A DNA stretch of 64,000 bases. Source: Syntrophomonas zehnderi OL-4 (GTDB lineage: Bacteria; Bacillota; Syntrophomonadia; Syntrophomonadales; Syntrophomonadaceae). The stretch is from NCBI RefSeq assembly GCF_000983115.1, contig NZ_CGIH01000002.1, positions 1 to 64,000 of the forward strand, written 5' to 3'. Positions 51,420-62,400 of this stretch are shown here, piece by piece. The notes under the pieces are model-generated. The model worked only from the letters and a program-made list of their open reading frames with translations. It was not told where the DNA came from and ran no database searches. The position numbers and the translations under genes are program-made. The number at the start of each line of letters is the position of its first letter. The stretch's first letter is position 1.

Positions 51420-53499
51420 TTCCTTCTCCTCCTTCATTTTTAAGTCCCTTGTGCCAGCGCAAGCTGGTAGCAGCAATCAGTTCTTGACAAATTACTAACA
51501 ACGGGGGCAGGAAAAAGAGTATCGCCAGCATGCTTATAACCGCTCCCCGAGCAATCATCATACTCAAAGAACCAATCATATCCACTTTAGATATAAAGCC
51601 AACCCCGATGGTTGCAAAGGCTAAAGCCAAGGCACTGGTTACTATCGACCCGCCGGTTCCCTGAACCGCATTGCGGATGGCATTATATTTGTCATGAACC
51701 GCCAGTTCTTCCTTGTAGCGGGTGACCATCAGAATTGCATAGTTTATGCAGGAGCCCAGCTGGATTGCCCCAATCGTCATAACCGCGATAAAGGGTATGG
51801 TTGTATTGGTATAGTAGGGAATCCCCAAATTAATAAATATAGCCAGCTCTATCACCAGTACCAACAGTAACGGCAAAGTAATAGATCCAAACGTTAACGC
51901 CAGAATGATGAGTATTGCCCCGATCGACCATTTATCTACCTCTTTTTGGTCCGTGTCTGCCAGCTTGATCATATCATCGGTTAACACAGATTCCCCGCTT
52001 AGATAACTATTCGGAAAGTAACGCGCAGTTTGGGCGCGGATATCTTTTATCATTTCCGGCGCATGTTCGTCAGCAGGCGCATATTTTGATTGAATCAAGG
52101 TGTAGTCATATTGGCCATTACTGAAACTCTCTTTAATATCACTGGGGATATATTCATCCGGTATGGCGATATCCTTGACATCGGTAATGGAAGTTACCCC
52201 GGTAACCCCGTCAACCTTACTGAGCTGGGATGCTAATGCCTTTAACTTCCATTCTTTGTCACAGGGCGTGATAAGAAAAAGCGTATCGGAAGAACCGAAT
52301 CTTTGTTTGATATAATCAGTGCTTTTAATTGATTCTATCTCCCGCGGTAATGCGTCAGAAAGATTGTAAAACACCGGGACATTTTCTTTACCGTAAAACG
52401 CGGGGAACAGCAGCAGAACGAATAATCCTGCCAGTACCCAGTAGCGTTTGGAAACCAAACGGGCTGTCCATTCAAATTTCGGCAGCAAAACCCGATGCTT
52501 ATAATGGCTGATTAGGTCATCACATAACAGAATCAAAGATGGCAGCAAGGTCAGAGATATGATAACCCCCAGAGCCACACCCTTGGCCATAACAAACCCC
52601 ATATCCTTGCCTAAACCTATTTGCATAACCGACAAAGACAAAAAACCTGCTATAGCCGTCAATGAACTGGAACCAATAGCTACAAAGGTTTTATGAATAG
52701 CTTCCTCCATGGCAGCTTCCTTCTTGCCCAGGCGGTTCTTTTCCTCCTGGTAGCGATGCAGTAGGAATATGGAGAAGTCCATGGTTACCCCTAGCTGCAA
52801 TACTGCCGCGATGGCACTAGTAACATAAGATATATCTCCCAAAAATATATTGCTGCCCAGGTTGTATACCACGGCGGCACCGATTGAGGCAAGGAATAAT
52901 ACCGGCACAATCGTGGAGGTTAACGTCAAAGACAGAATAAAAAAGATTAAAACCACAGCCAGTATTAGATATATTGTTTTTTCATGGTTCATCAATATGC
53001 GCAGATCGGAAATTACAGCCGAGGTGCCGCCCAAATACATATTCCGGTTAAGCAGATCCTTTATTTCAGCGATGGCCGCCACCGTCAGCTCCGAACCAGA
53101 ACCTTCCATAAACTGTATCTGCATCAAGGTCGCATCTTTATTATAGAATTGGTCGCAGACCTTTTCGGGAATAAATTCACGGGGAATAGTAATATCTGCC
53201 CAATTGTCAATCCAGATAACCTTTTCTACCCCATCGATTTTCTCAATCTTCTTTTTCAGATTTTGAACCTGCCAATCTTCTTGATCTTCTACCAGCAGAA
53301 AAGCGTTGCCGGCAACTCCAAAATCCTTTTCTAAAATGTTTTGACCCTGAACTGAATTGAGTTCCTGAGGTAAATAGGTTAACAGATCATAGTTTATCTT
53401 GGTTGCTGACATACCGTAAAATCCAGGTATCAGCAACAGAGCACAAAACAAAATGATAAACTTGTAATGCCTGACTACCCACTGACTAAAAGACTTCAT
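51400..53499 (-). CDS. MMPL/RND-type exporter
   Basis: 699 residues with the doubled RND layout: helix 1 (about 13-30), an outer loop (about 35-165), five helices (about 172-335), helix 7 (about 352-370), a second outer loop, and five more helices (about 525-680). The intramembrane Asp expected for proton coupling is in LQLGVTMDFSIFLLHRYQEE (first half); the second half has IQLGSCINYAILMVTRYKEE, with Asn in that place. MMPL proteins move lipids or hydrophobic compounds. A MarR gene and a second, broken MMPL start lie upstream. Confidence 0.9.
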   Translation of the reverse strand: MKSFSQWVVRHYKFIILFCALLLIPGFYGMSATKINYDLLTYLPQELNSVQGQNILEKDFGVAGNAFLLVEDQEDWQVQNLKKKIEKIDGVEKVIWIDNWADITIPREFIPEKVCDQFYNKDATLMQIQFMEGSGSELTVAAIAEIKDLLNRNMYLGGTSAVISDLRILMNHEKTIYLILAVVLIFFILSLTLTSTIVPVLFLASIGAAVVYNLGSNIFLGDISYVTSAIAAVLQLGVTMDFSIFLLHRYQEEKNRLGKKEAAMEEAIHKTFVAIGSSSLTAIAGFLSLSVMQIGLGKDMGFVMAKGVALGVIISLTLLPSLILLCDDLISHYKHRVLLPKFEWTARLVSKRYWVLAGLFVLLLFPAFYGKENVPVFYNLSDALPREIESIKSTDYIKQRFGSSDTLFLITPCDKEWKLKALASQLSKVDGVTGVTSITDVKDIAIPDEYIPSDIKESFSNGQYDYTLIQSKYAPADEHAPEMIKDIRAQTARYFPNSYLSGESVLTDDMIKLADTDQKEVDKWSIGAILIILALTFGSITLPLLLVLVIELAIFINLGIPYYTNTTIPFIAVMTIGAIQLGSCINYAILMVTRYKEELAVHDKYNAIRNAVQGTGGSIVTSALALAFATIGVGFISKVDMIGSLSMMIARGAVISMLAILFFLPPLLVICQELIAATSLRWHKGLKNEGGEGIEKTIS

Positions 53500-53706
53500 T
53501 TATTTCTATCACTCCTTGTACTACAAGTTTAAATCAGATGATTAAATTACTTATGACTCCCAAAAATACCATTATAAGTAATTCAGTTACACAAGAAATT
53601 GCTTTTAGGCACAAAAATTTAATAGCGACCCTTAGGATGCAGCCTAAATCCATGTGTAATTCTGGCGGTCATACTTTTTAATAATCCATACCCTATCTGT
53701 TACCGT

Positions 53707-53895
53707 TTATAACAGGTTCTGAAAGATTGCATGACCCTGCAAGGAATTCAGATCAGGAGGCAGAGTTTGCAGTAAATTAGAACTAACTTGGCTTTCGGTT
53801 AACCCAGTTAGCACAACGATTGCCATAAAAATAACGATTATCATTCCCAGCTTACGATAGTTATGCATCTTTATATGCCAGTCTCTCATTTTCAT
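53707..53895 (-). pseudogene. Remnant of a second MMPL exporter (N-terminus only)
   Basis: 62 residues that align with the first 60 of the neighbouring exporter: a single membrane helix, then SNLLQTLPPDLNSLQGHAIF against YDLLTYLPQELNSVQGQNIL. The frame ends where the first outer loop would continue, and no further MMPL sequence follows in the 207 bp before the intact gene. It is best read as what is left of a tandem duplicate. A ribosome site (GGAGAG) remains. Confidence 0.75.
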
Positions 53896-54000
53896 CTCTC
53901 CAATATGATTTTATTTTCTTGATGCAAGGTTAAATCAGCCTTATGTTCCTCGATTTTCTACATCCCCTTCCAATACAGATTATTAAATATATATTTTGAT

Positions 54001-54033
54001 ATGCAATTACTTTGAATATCAAACTAATTGCAT
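54001..54033. repeat. Near-perfect 33-bp inverted repeat
   Basis: ATGCAATTA (54001-54009) and TAATTGCAT (54025-54033) flank CTTTGA-ATA-TCAAAC, giving 14 pairs with one mismatch. It begins 15 bp past the marR stop and is upstream of the MMPL remnant. It may be the marR terminator or a second MarR site. Confidence 0.5.
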
Positions 54034-54048
54034 AAAAAAAGGTACTGC

Positions 54049-54474
54049 CTATTCTACTAATTTCATTATAATTTCCTTAAAAATCTTTCTCTCGTCTTGG
54101 CTTAATTGACCAAAGAGTTTTTCGGCCGAGCTTTTTTTACTGATCTGAATATCATCAAACACCTCTTTTCCCCGATGGGATAGTCTAACCTCCACAACCC
54201 GGCGATCATTTTCCAGCCGATCCCTTAAAACGTAACCTCTGGCAACTAAACGATCAACGGTAGTAGTAAGCGTACCAACGGTGAGACGCAGATGTTTGGC
54301 CAGGTTGGTCATCCTTTCCTTCCTGGTAAGTCCAATAGTATGCACGGCTCGCAAATCTGCCGGGCTAAGATGTTCTAAACCCTGCTCACGGTAATGTTCC
54401 TCCTCCAAAAGATTGTACTTGTCAATTAAAAGTCTAAAGAATTTATCCAGGCTTTCAAAATCGTCAGCACTCAT
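54049..54474 (-). CDS. MarR-family repressor
   Basis: 141 residues with the MarR winged helix (about 35-105): RAVHTIGLTRKERMTNLAKHL, then the recognition helix in LTVGTLTTTVDRLVARGYVLRDR, then the wing RRVVEVRLSHRGKEVF. Helices at both ends form the dimer. The gene precedes the exporter genes on the same strand and probably represses both them and itself through a palindrome just upstream. Ligand unknown. Confidence 0.9.
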   Translation of the reverse strand: MSADDFESLDKFFRLLIDKYNLLEEEHYREQGLEHLSPADLRAVHTIGLTRKERMTNLAKHLRLTVGTLTTTVDRLVARGYVLRDRLENDRRVVEVRLSHRGKEVFDDIQISKKSSAEKLFGQLSQDERKIFKEIIMKLVE

Positions 54475-54490
54475 TTAAGATTCACCTGCC

Positions 54491-54513
54491 TTTATTTTGA
54501 TTATCAAAATAAA
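54491..54513. promoter_or_regulatory. MarR operator candidate
   Basis: A perfect 23-bp palindrome: TTTATTTTGAT, a central T, and ATCAAAATAAA. It lies 17 bp upstream of the marR start, at the ribosome-site end of the promoter. Size and AT-rich form are typical of MarR/SlyA operators. Confidence 0.65.
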
Positions 54514-54647
54514 ATGCCTTTATGATAATACCATGTTTTATGTAAAAGTAAAAGCAAAAAAACATCAGTTTTTAGAAAAAATAAAATAGGGGCAAAAAGT
54601 TATAATTTAATCTGAGTAATTAACTGTATTCAGAGTAAAAAAAGACG

Positions 54648-57600
54648 TTATTCAATAAATACGGTACTGCCGCTGACCCCGGGAACGGCCTGGGTAACGA
54701 TTAGCCTTCGGGCGACCCTTTGTTTTAATTCTTCCACGTGACTGATAACCCCTACGGTCAGTTTTTCTGAACGCAGGTTTTCCAAGGCATCAACTACGAT
54801 TTCTAAGGTTTCTGCATCCAAGGTACCAAAACCTTCATCCAGGAAGAAAAACTCCAAGGAGGCCCGTCCCATCTGGATATGGGAAGATAATGCCAGGGCC
54901 AAGGCCAATGAGGTTAAAAAGGTTTCTCCGCCGGAGAGGGTATGGGTGGCCCTTCTTACTCCCCCATTGTAATCATCCCGCACAATAAAATTACCCTCGG
55001 CACTGAGTTCCAGGGCATAGCGTCCGCGGGTAATATCCTTGAGTTTAACCGAGGCTTCCCGGGAGATATAGTCAAGCTGGATGCGGGCAATATATTCTAT
55101 AAATCTTTTGCCTTTAAATATATTTTCCAAATCCGTTATCAAACCATATTCATGGTCAAGGTCATCCTTTTTTCGGTGCAGTTCCTGCCGGACAGACCAT
55201 CTTTTTTCAGCTTCATTATAAGTTGCTTCTTGCAAAATGAGCCGGTTTTTTAAATCCTCTCGCCTTCCCTGCAGTTCCTCTCGTCTTAACTGAAGTTTTT
55301 GCCAATCTTCTGTACTTATACTAAATCCGCTCAGTTTTTGTTCTATTCTTTGAATATGGGCGACATTAAGTGCCAGATCAGCATTATATTCCTGTACTGA
55401 TTGGCGCAGTTGATTAATTGCATATTCGTCTCTATAAAATTTGGACAATTCAACCCGGTCAGCAAAACCATTTTGGCTTAAGGCCTGCTCAAATTCAATA
55501 CGTTCCTGCTCTAGCACTTTGCGAAGCGACCTTAGGTCTCCTTTAAGGTTGGAATGTTGCTGCTTAAGCTCGGTATACAGCTCTTTTTGATACTCAAAAC
55601 TGCTGTTTATTTTCTGATAGTTATTTTCAATGTCGGTGATTATCTTCTCCTGGTCAGCCAATGCGGTCTTGGGATCTTCCTCACCGCATATGGTCTTAAG
55701 CTCAGCCTGCAGTTGTTTGAGAAGCTGATTTTTTTCCTGACCGCGAGTGGTAATCTCAGTTCTGCTCAGATCCAATCTATTGACTTCTTCCTGCAAAGAT
55801 AACCTTTCAGTTTCCAAGCGGCTAAGTTCGGTTTGCTGAACCTTTAGCTGGCTTTCCAGGTTTTCTGCCTGGCGGTCATTTTGCAGCACCTGGAGATATT
55901 CTTCCTCCGCCTGTTGTATGCCCAGTTCTGTGCAAAGCAAGTTAAGGCGTTCCTGACTGGTTTGTAATCTTAGCCGACTCTGTTCTTGCAGGGACTCTTG
56001 TTTTGCCAGATTTTCGCAATCTTTTTGTTGAGCGGTCTTAAGTGCAGCGACTTCTGTATTCCACCTGGATAGCTGGTCTTTTAATTCGTTTATTTGGTCA
56101 TCCGTATTCTTTTGCTGATTTTCCCAGGAGTTTATGGCAGATTTCAATTCTCTAAAATAGTCAAGGTTTTTTTGAGCCTGTACCTGCAAATCAGCAAGTT
56201 GGCGACCGTCAATCCTTTCATCCAGGGCGGCGAGGGTTTGTTCCTGGTAGACAACTTTAGCTGATAAATCCCGTAATTCAAGCTCAATCTGGCGAACCAG
56301 GGCCTGCTGTTCCGCCACTTGTTTATCTAAGAGCAGATGTTTTTGGGTAAGAGCCTCCATTTCACGTCCCTCATCGGCCTGAACAGGCGCCGGATGACTG
56401 GTTGAACCACAAACTGGACAAGCTTCACCGGGACATAGTTTTTTGGCCAGCACCGCAGCCAAATTTTTTTCCCGATTCTGGCCAATTAGCTGTTGATATT
56501 CCTGGCGCAGTGTTTCTTGGCTTTTAAGCTCTCCCTGTTCTTGGCTAAACCGTTCACTTAAGGATGTTTTTTTTGCATATAGCTTGGCCAAGGATTCCTG
56601 AAGCGTCTTTTTTTCCTGTTGCCAGGCAGCTAATGTATCGATCTCTTGCTGCAACTGGTTATTTTTCTGCTGCCAGTTGAGCAAATCTTCTTGACAACCT
56701 GGACAGTTTTCCTCCAGGTTCCGCTTTTTAACAAATAATTCATCCAAAACGGCTTTTTTTAGTTGGTGTTGTTCAGTCAGGGTTTTTATTTTTAGCTGAC
56801 CAGCCCGCAAGCCTGTATTTAGCTGGTTGATATATTGCTGCAACTCTTCTTGCTTCCTTGACTCCTGCTGCAGTTGGCGTTCTTCTTCATAGGCATGATT
56901 TAATTTTTCCCTTATGTGGGGGGATATTTTTAGTTCTTCCAGCTTTTTGCGGCAGCCGTTGCTTAATTCCAATCGAGCGGTTATCTCGTTTTGTTTTTGT
57001 TCCAGGTCTTTTTTAAGTTCTGTTAACGTTTGGCTGAATGTCTGGTATTGCCTGCGCAGCTCATCATATTCATTTTGGATTTGCTTAATTTCTTCGGCTA
57101 TTTTTATACCTCTTTTTAGCTGCAGGATTTTCTCCCGGCCGCGGGGTACTTCCAGATCTCTTTTTTGGCAGGCTTTTTCCCAGTCTTGGCGGGTGTTCAT
57201 AAGCTGTTCATCAAGTTCAGTGACTTGCCTGTTTAAAACCAGCAGTTTTTTATTCCGTTCTGCTGCTTCAAATTCCCTTTGTTCCAGGCGGTTTAGGAGA
57301 GGTTTTATTTGAGCGGCTTGCTCAGCCCGGTCAATTTGCGCCTGCCATTCATTTATTTTTTCCTTCTGCAAATTTAATTCATCAGCTTGTTGCCTATAGG
57401 TTTCTAATTCCTCCTGCCACTCCCAAATGAGTTTGTATTTCTGAAATTTAGCTTCCACATCCCGCCATAGATATTCAGTCAGCAGACAATCCGCTTTCAA
57501 CCGTTCCAATTGGGATCTTTGTTCAGTCATGGTATCCTCGCTTACATCTGCATAAGCGCTCAGCAGGCTTTCCATCTGCGCTACTTGTAGATATTGGCTA

Positions 57601-58196
57601 TCTTTCAAACGCTTGATGCGCGCCGACATTTTTTCTCCGTATTCTTCGAGGGCAAAAATGCGTTCCAGCATTTGCCCCCGGTCGCCTCCCGTCATTTGCA
57701 GGAATTCGCTGAAACTTCCCTGCGGTAATACTACCGAACGGGTAAAATCCTCCGCATTTAAACCGATTAGTTCTTCTATTCCGGCATTGACCTCGCGTTG
57801 CCCTTCATATAAAACCTTGGGGTTATCGGGTTCACTTAAATCATAGAGGCTGGCTGCTTTGGTACTAACCCTTTCATGGCCAGTTTTGCTGTTGAAGGTA
57901 CGTTTATAGGTTCTTTGCACTTGATAAATACTGTATTGCCCGCTTGCTCCCAAGCCAAATTTAAATATCACCTGCGCCGTATCGGTCTGTGTGTTGACAA
58001 TGCCGTTAAGCTGTCCTCCAGCCCTAGGAATCTTACCATAAAGCGCCAAGGTGATACCATCCAGGATGGTTGATTTTCCACTCCCGGTCGGCCCAAAAAT
58101 ACCGAATAATCCACCTTCACTCAGACGATTAAAATCTATATGCTGTTCTTCTATAAAACTATTCAAGCCCTTGATCTTCAGTAGCAGCGGCTTCAT
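54648..58196 (-). CDS. sbcC: Nuclease SbcCD, subunit C
   Basis: About 1182 residues of the SMC/Rad50 type. Walker A GPTGSGKST near the N-terminus, long coiled coils of about 900 residues, a zinc hook CPVC (in CPGEACPVCGSTSHP) at mid-length, and at the C-terminus the signature LSGGETFL and Walker B FFLDEGFGTLD. With SbcD it cuts DNA hairpins and ends. I chose the ATG at 58196 (MKPLLLKIKG); nine extra codons upstream lie in the ribosome site. It overlaps sbcD by 38 bp. Part of the operon addB-addA-sbcD-sbcC. Confidence 0.94.
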   Translation of the reverse strand: MKPLLLKIKGLNSFIEEQHIDFNRLSEGGLFGIFGPTGSGKSTILDGITLALYGKIPRAGGQLNGIVNTQTDTAQVIFKFGLGASGQYSIYQVQRTYKRTFNSKTGHERVSTKAASLYDLSEPDNPKVLYEGQREVNAGIEELIGLNAEDFTRSVVLPQGSFSEFLQMTGGDRGQMLERIFALEEYGEKMSARIKRLKDSQYLQVAQMESLLSAYADVSEDTMTEQRSQLERLKADCLLTEYLWRDVEAKFQKYKLIWEWQEELETYRQQADELNLQKEKINEWQAQIDRAEQAAQIKPLLNRLEQREFEAAERNKKLLVLNRQVTELDEQLMNTRQDWEKACQKRDLEVPRGREKILQLKRGIKIAEEIKQIQNEYDELRRQYQTFSQTLTELKKDLEQKQNEITARLELSNGCRKKLEELKISPHIREKLNHAYEEERQLQQESRKQEELQQYINQLNTGLRAGQLKIKTLTEQHQLKKAVLDELFVKKRNLEENCPGCQEDLLNWQQKNNQLQQEIDTLAAWQQEKKTLQESLAKLYAKKTSLSERFSQEQGELKSQETLRQEYQQLIGQNREKNLAAVLAKKLCPGEACPVCGSTSHPAPVQADEGREMEALTQKHLLLDKQVAEQQALVRQIELELRDLSAKVVYQEQTLAALDERIDGRQLADLQVQAQKNLDYFRELKSAINSWENQQKNTDDQINELKDQLSRWNTEVAALKTAQQKDCENLAKQESLQEQSRLRLQTSQERLNLLCTELGIQQAEEEYLQVLQNDRQAENLESQLKVQQTELSRLETERLSLQEEVNRLDLSRTEITTRGQEKNQLLKQLQAELKTICGEEDPKTALADQEKIITDIENNYQKINSSFEYQKELYTELKQQHSNLKGDLRSLRKVLEQERIEFEQALSQNGFADRVELSKFYRDEYAINQLRQSVQEYNADLALNVAHIQRIEQKLSGFSISTEDWQKLQLRREELQGRREDLKNRLILQEATYNEAEKRWSVRQELHRKKDDLDHEYGLITDLENIFKGKRFIEYIARIQLDYISREASVKLKDITRGRYALELSAEGNFIVRDDYNGGVRRATHTLSGGETFLTSLALALALSSHIQMGRASLEFFFLDEGFGTLDAETLEIVVDALENLRSEKLTVGVISHVEELKQRVARRLIVTQAVPGVSGSTVFIE

Positions 58197-59403
58197 CCTG
58201 CTCATCCCCCCCTTCCATAACATAAAGAAACAGTTTTGTCAGCTCAGCTGGGGGGGCGGCTCCTTGTTTTTGGAATCTATAAAAACTTTTGAACAACTCT
58301 TCCAGGTTAAGTTCTCTAAAATCACTTGGGTTGTGAGCCAGACATTCATCCCGGCTGTTTAGAATCGGGCGTATCTGTACGATATCCTGACGCAGGCTCT
58401 TCATTTCTTTTATTTCTGCCTGGGTTAAGACCCGCTCCGTATAAATATCTATATAGACCCAACTGCTGGCGGCTTGCTCTTGTCGGCATTTTTCAATGGC
58501 CATCTCGATACTGTTACATTCCCAGACCTCAATAGGTTTATAATTGTGCAGCCATATCTCCTCGACTTGAGCCGGTTGTTCCGGTACTGCTTCAACCAGA
58601 AACACGGCCTTGCTGTAGCCCACTTCACTCCGGCTGTACTGCAGCGGGGAACCGCTGTAGTAAGCAGGGACACCAGCCCCGCTTACCTTTTGGGGTCGAT
58701 GCAGGTGTCCCAGGGCAACATACTGGGCTCTGGGCAGCATGGCAGCATCGACTGCCAAGCCTCCTCCCAACTGGATGCGGCGTTCAGAATCACTTTCCAG
58801 ACCGCCATTGACATAGAGGTGAGAGACGGCCAGATTAATCGAATCAGCCTCATATTGCTGCGATAAATGCGCAAATATTTCCCCAATCCGGTCAGAATAT
58901 GCCTTCTGGGACAGGTTTTCATCATCCTGCCCCGAAAGTATTTCATTGAGGCGCTTTTCACTGGGATAAGGGAGACTCAGGATAACCACCTTTTCATTTC
59001 GTATGGCTAACTTCAGATATCCCGATCCGGCTTCATAAACCTCAAAACCGTTATATTTTCCGCATTGCGCCACTGTTTTAGGCATCCCCAGCAGGATCAC
59101 GCCGTGCTCCCTGGCCAGAGGCGCTGCTGCCATCAGACGCTCGGGATTATCGTGATTGCCTGCTATAACAACTATAGCCCGTCCTTGTTTAGCCAAGCTT
59201 TTAAGGGTTTGATAAAACAGACTCTCGGCTGCTGCCGAAGGATTGGGGCTGTCAAAAACATCACCCGCTATAAGGATTATATCTACAGACCGGCGCTCAG
59301 AAATTTCAAGCAGTTCTTCCAGGAATTGTTCCTGTTCCTGCAAACGGCTGCAACCCTCCAGGGTTTTGCCCAGGTGCCAATCAGACGTATGTAAGATTCT
59401 CAT
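58159..59403 (-). CDS. sbcD: Nuclease SbcCD, subunit D
   Basis: 414 residues, the Mre11-type metallophosphatase subunit. Metal-site motifs are all present: TSDWHLGK (Asp7, His9), GDVFDSPNPS, AGNHDNPERL, and LGHLHRPQKV, with a helical C-terminal part that binds SbcC. Its start overlaps the addA stop by four bases (ATGA), a sign of coupled translation. Confidence 0.94.
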   Translation of the reverse strand: MRILHTSDWHLGKTLEGCSRLQEQEQFLEELLEISERRSVDIILIAGDVFDSPNPSAAAESLFYQTLKSLAKQGRAIVVIAGNHDNPERLMAAAPLAREHGVILLGMPKTVAQCGKYNGFEVYEAGSGYLKLAIRNEKVVILSLPYPSEKRLNEILSGQDDENLSQKAYSDRIGEIFAHLSQQYEADSINLAVSHLYVNGGLESDSERRIQLGGGLAVDAAMLPRAQYVALGHLHRPQKVSGAGVPAYYSGSPLQYSRSEVGYSKAVFLVEAVPEQPAQVEEIWLHNYKPIEVWECNSIEMAIEKCRQEQAASSWVYIDIYTERVLTQAEIKEMKSLRQDIVQIRPILNSRDECLAHNPSDFRELNLEELFKSFYRFQKQGAAPPAELTKLFLYVMEGGDEQDEAAATEDQGLE

Positions 59404-62400
59404 ATTTTCACTATTTCCTCCGTATGAAACAGGTATAGATAGCTCTCTTTGACATTTTGATTAAGGATTTTTTCCAGTGCAGTTTGATACAGCTGTACCT
59501 GAACACTGTATTCCTGAATGAGTTCTGCCCGGTTTTGGGCACTGATATAATCAGTCTTGTAATCAACCAAAACCAGATCATCACCTTCTCTAAAATACAG
59601 GTCAATAACGCCCTGGATGAGCAGTTCTTCTTTTAAATCTTCTATTTCCGGCAGAAGTTCATGGGCTTTATATACCAGATTAAAGGGGACTTCCCGAAAT
59701 ACTTGGGAGGCATTTAAGAGGCGCTGCCCCAATTTGGATCGGAAAAAACGCAGGATTTTGCCGATCTGGATCGAATTAATCTCTTCCTCATCCAGCAATT
59801 CATTTTGCAGCATCTCCTGCAGCTGTTCTTCAATTTCATCACGGCTGGAAACCTTGGTTAAATCCAGATGCTGCATCACAAAATGCATGGCAGTTCCCCG
59901 CTCTGCACCGGTCAGCCCTGATTTTTTCATGTTATCACCAGTATCGTTCATAAACTCCGGGGGATTTATATATGCAGGCGGTTCGTATAAATCGGCCTCC
60001 AAATTTCCGGTCTGCAGTTTTTTCACAGAGCTGACCGATAGCTTGGACGGTATTTTAACGGCGTCCTGATATGGATAATGCCAGGCAAGCCTGGTATCAA
60101 TTACTTCTTTAAAGGCAGAAGTTTCCTGGCGATTAAAAAACTGCATCCGGTTTAACATATTTATTTGATGATCTTTTAAAATTTCGACCTGTCTGTTAAG
60201 CAGAGCTGGGCTAAGTATTTCCACACGCCAGCAGGATTCATCTGGATTAATCTCGTAGCTGTCCGTTTCCAAGTTGATTAAATCGCGCAGGATTTCCCCA
60301 TCTGGATGACGCATCACTACCGGGCCAATCCAATCCATGAAATTGCGTGCCTTGCTCAGATTAAAAGGCTCCAGGGCTTGATTCCACTTGACGGCCTGCC
60401 GGGGTATGTCCTTAAGGGAAGCTAACATAATAAGCTTGTTGACAGGTCGGGTACAGGCCACATACAGAATTCTCATTTCTTCAGACAGATTTTCCATCTT
60501 AATACGGCTTTTCATAGCCAGGCGCGGCAGTGTATCTCTGCTGATCCGGGCGGTAGGATCTATGTATCGTGGACCAATACCCAGGGTTTTGTGAAATAAG
60601 ACCGGGGCGCTCGTATCACTGAAGTTAAACTGTTTTCCCATACCGGCCAAGATGACGATTGGAAATTCCAGCCCTTTACTTTTATGTATACTCATAATGC
60701 GCACCACATTATCATTTTCACCGAGTATGCGTGCCATGTCCATATCACCGCTGCTGGATTTAAGTTTGTCGACAAACCTGATGAAATTATACAGACCTTT
60801 TAAAGACGTTTCCTGAAACTGCCGGGCGCGATCAAACAGGATGCGCAGGTTGGCTTGACGCTGCAGGCCACCCGGCATGGCTCCGACATAATGGTAGTAT
60901 CCGGTTTTAAACATTATTTCCCAGATCAGTTCCTCTATGGGCATATAGCGGGATTTATCCTTCCATAAATCCAGTTGATTCATAAACTGCCGGAGTTTGG
61001 ACTGTAATTCATCATCATGGGTAGCCATATATTCTGCGGTTGCTTCATAAAAAGCAGGTGCTTGGCTATTTAAGCGGATAGCCAGCAAATCCTCGGCATT
61101 AAACCGTCCCAGGGGCGAGCGCATAACACTGAGCAACGGAATATCCTGTCTTTTATTATCAACTAGGCGCAGGAGGTTTAAAAAAATCTCTACTTCCAAG
61201 GCCTCAAAATATCCCCTGTTTACATCGGCATACACAGGTATGCCCTGTCGGGATAGGATCTCCAGATAAACAGCGGAGCGATCAATAGTAGAACGCATGA
61301 GTATGACAATATCTCTATAATCAACTGGACGTACAGCCGCTAGTCGGGGATCATAGATGGGCTGCCCCAGAAGTTCTTTTATTCGGCGAGCGGCGAAACT
61401 TGCCTCCACTTCGATATCGTTTATATCGTCTGCGTCTTCGTCAAACTCCAGCAGATCCGGATCTTTTTCTATCAGGAGGACTTCTATACTGGCATCCTCA
61501 GATTCTTGCATGGAAGCCCCATAATTCAGGCAGGCTCGCTCATCATATTCTATCTCACCCAGTTCCGGGGACATAATCTGACCGAAAATATAGTTTACCC
61601 CATGAATAATCTCGGCCCGGCTGCGAAAGTTCATACCCAGGTCTATGCGCCGGTTCAAATCGGTTTCTTCTGATCCAAAATTTTCATATTTGGCTATAAA
61701 CAAAGTAGGATCCGCCAGACGAAAACGATATATGCTTTGCTTGACATCCCCGACCATAAAGAGGTTGTCATCTCTTTTTATATAATTCAGCAGGGCTTCC
61801 TGAACCAGGTTACTGTCCTGGTACTCATCCACAAAGATATAAACATATTTGGAACGGTAAGCTTCTGCCACTTCTGGATAGGACAGTATGTGCAGGGCAA
61901 AGTGTTCCAAGTCATTAAAATCCAGCATACCCTTGTCGGCTTTTTTTTCCTGGTAACGTTGCCCAAATCTATCCACCAGATCGACCAATGCTTGCATATA
62001 AGGGTGGAGTTCCACTAGATCTGAGGCATAATCGTCCAAGTTTCTGCCTAAGGAGCTGGTTTGGATGGATTGGATAATTTTCTTCCCCTCATCGCGCAGT
62101 GCCTTTACCTGATTCTGTAATTGAGGGTCACAATCCTTGGCTGCCCGCCCTAATCGCTGATGACTGGCTGTTTGCAATCTATCATAAAGGCAAGCAAAAC
62201 CCTTTTGACGGCAGTTTTCCAAATCTTCAGTCAAAAGCAGATCAGCCTCAATAGCTGCCCGGTATCCATCCAATCCGTTGTCCTGGTTAATAAGAAGGAG
62301 AGCCTGGGCAAACAGCTCCCTGGCCCCGGCCAGTTGCATCCGTATATCCCGATTCAGATACTCAAACCAGTTACTGGCCTCCAGTTTATTTCCGTCCAGG

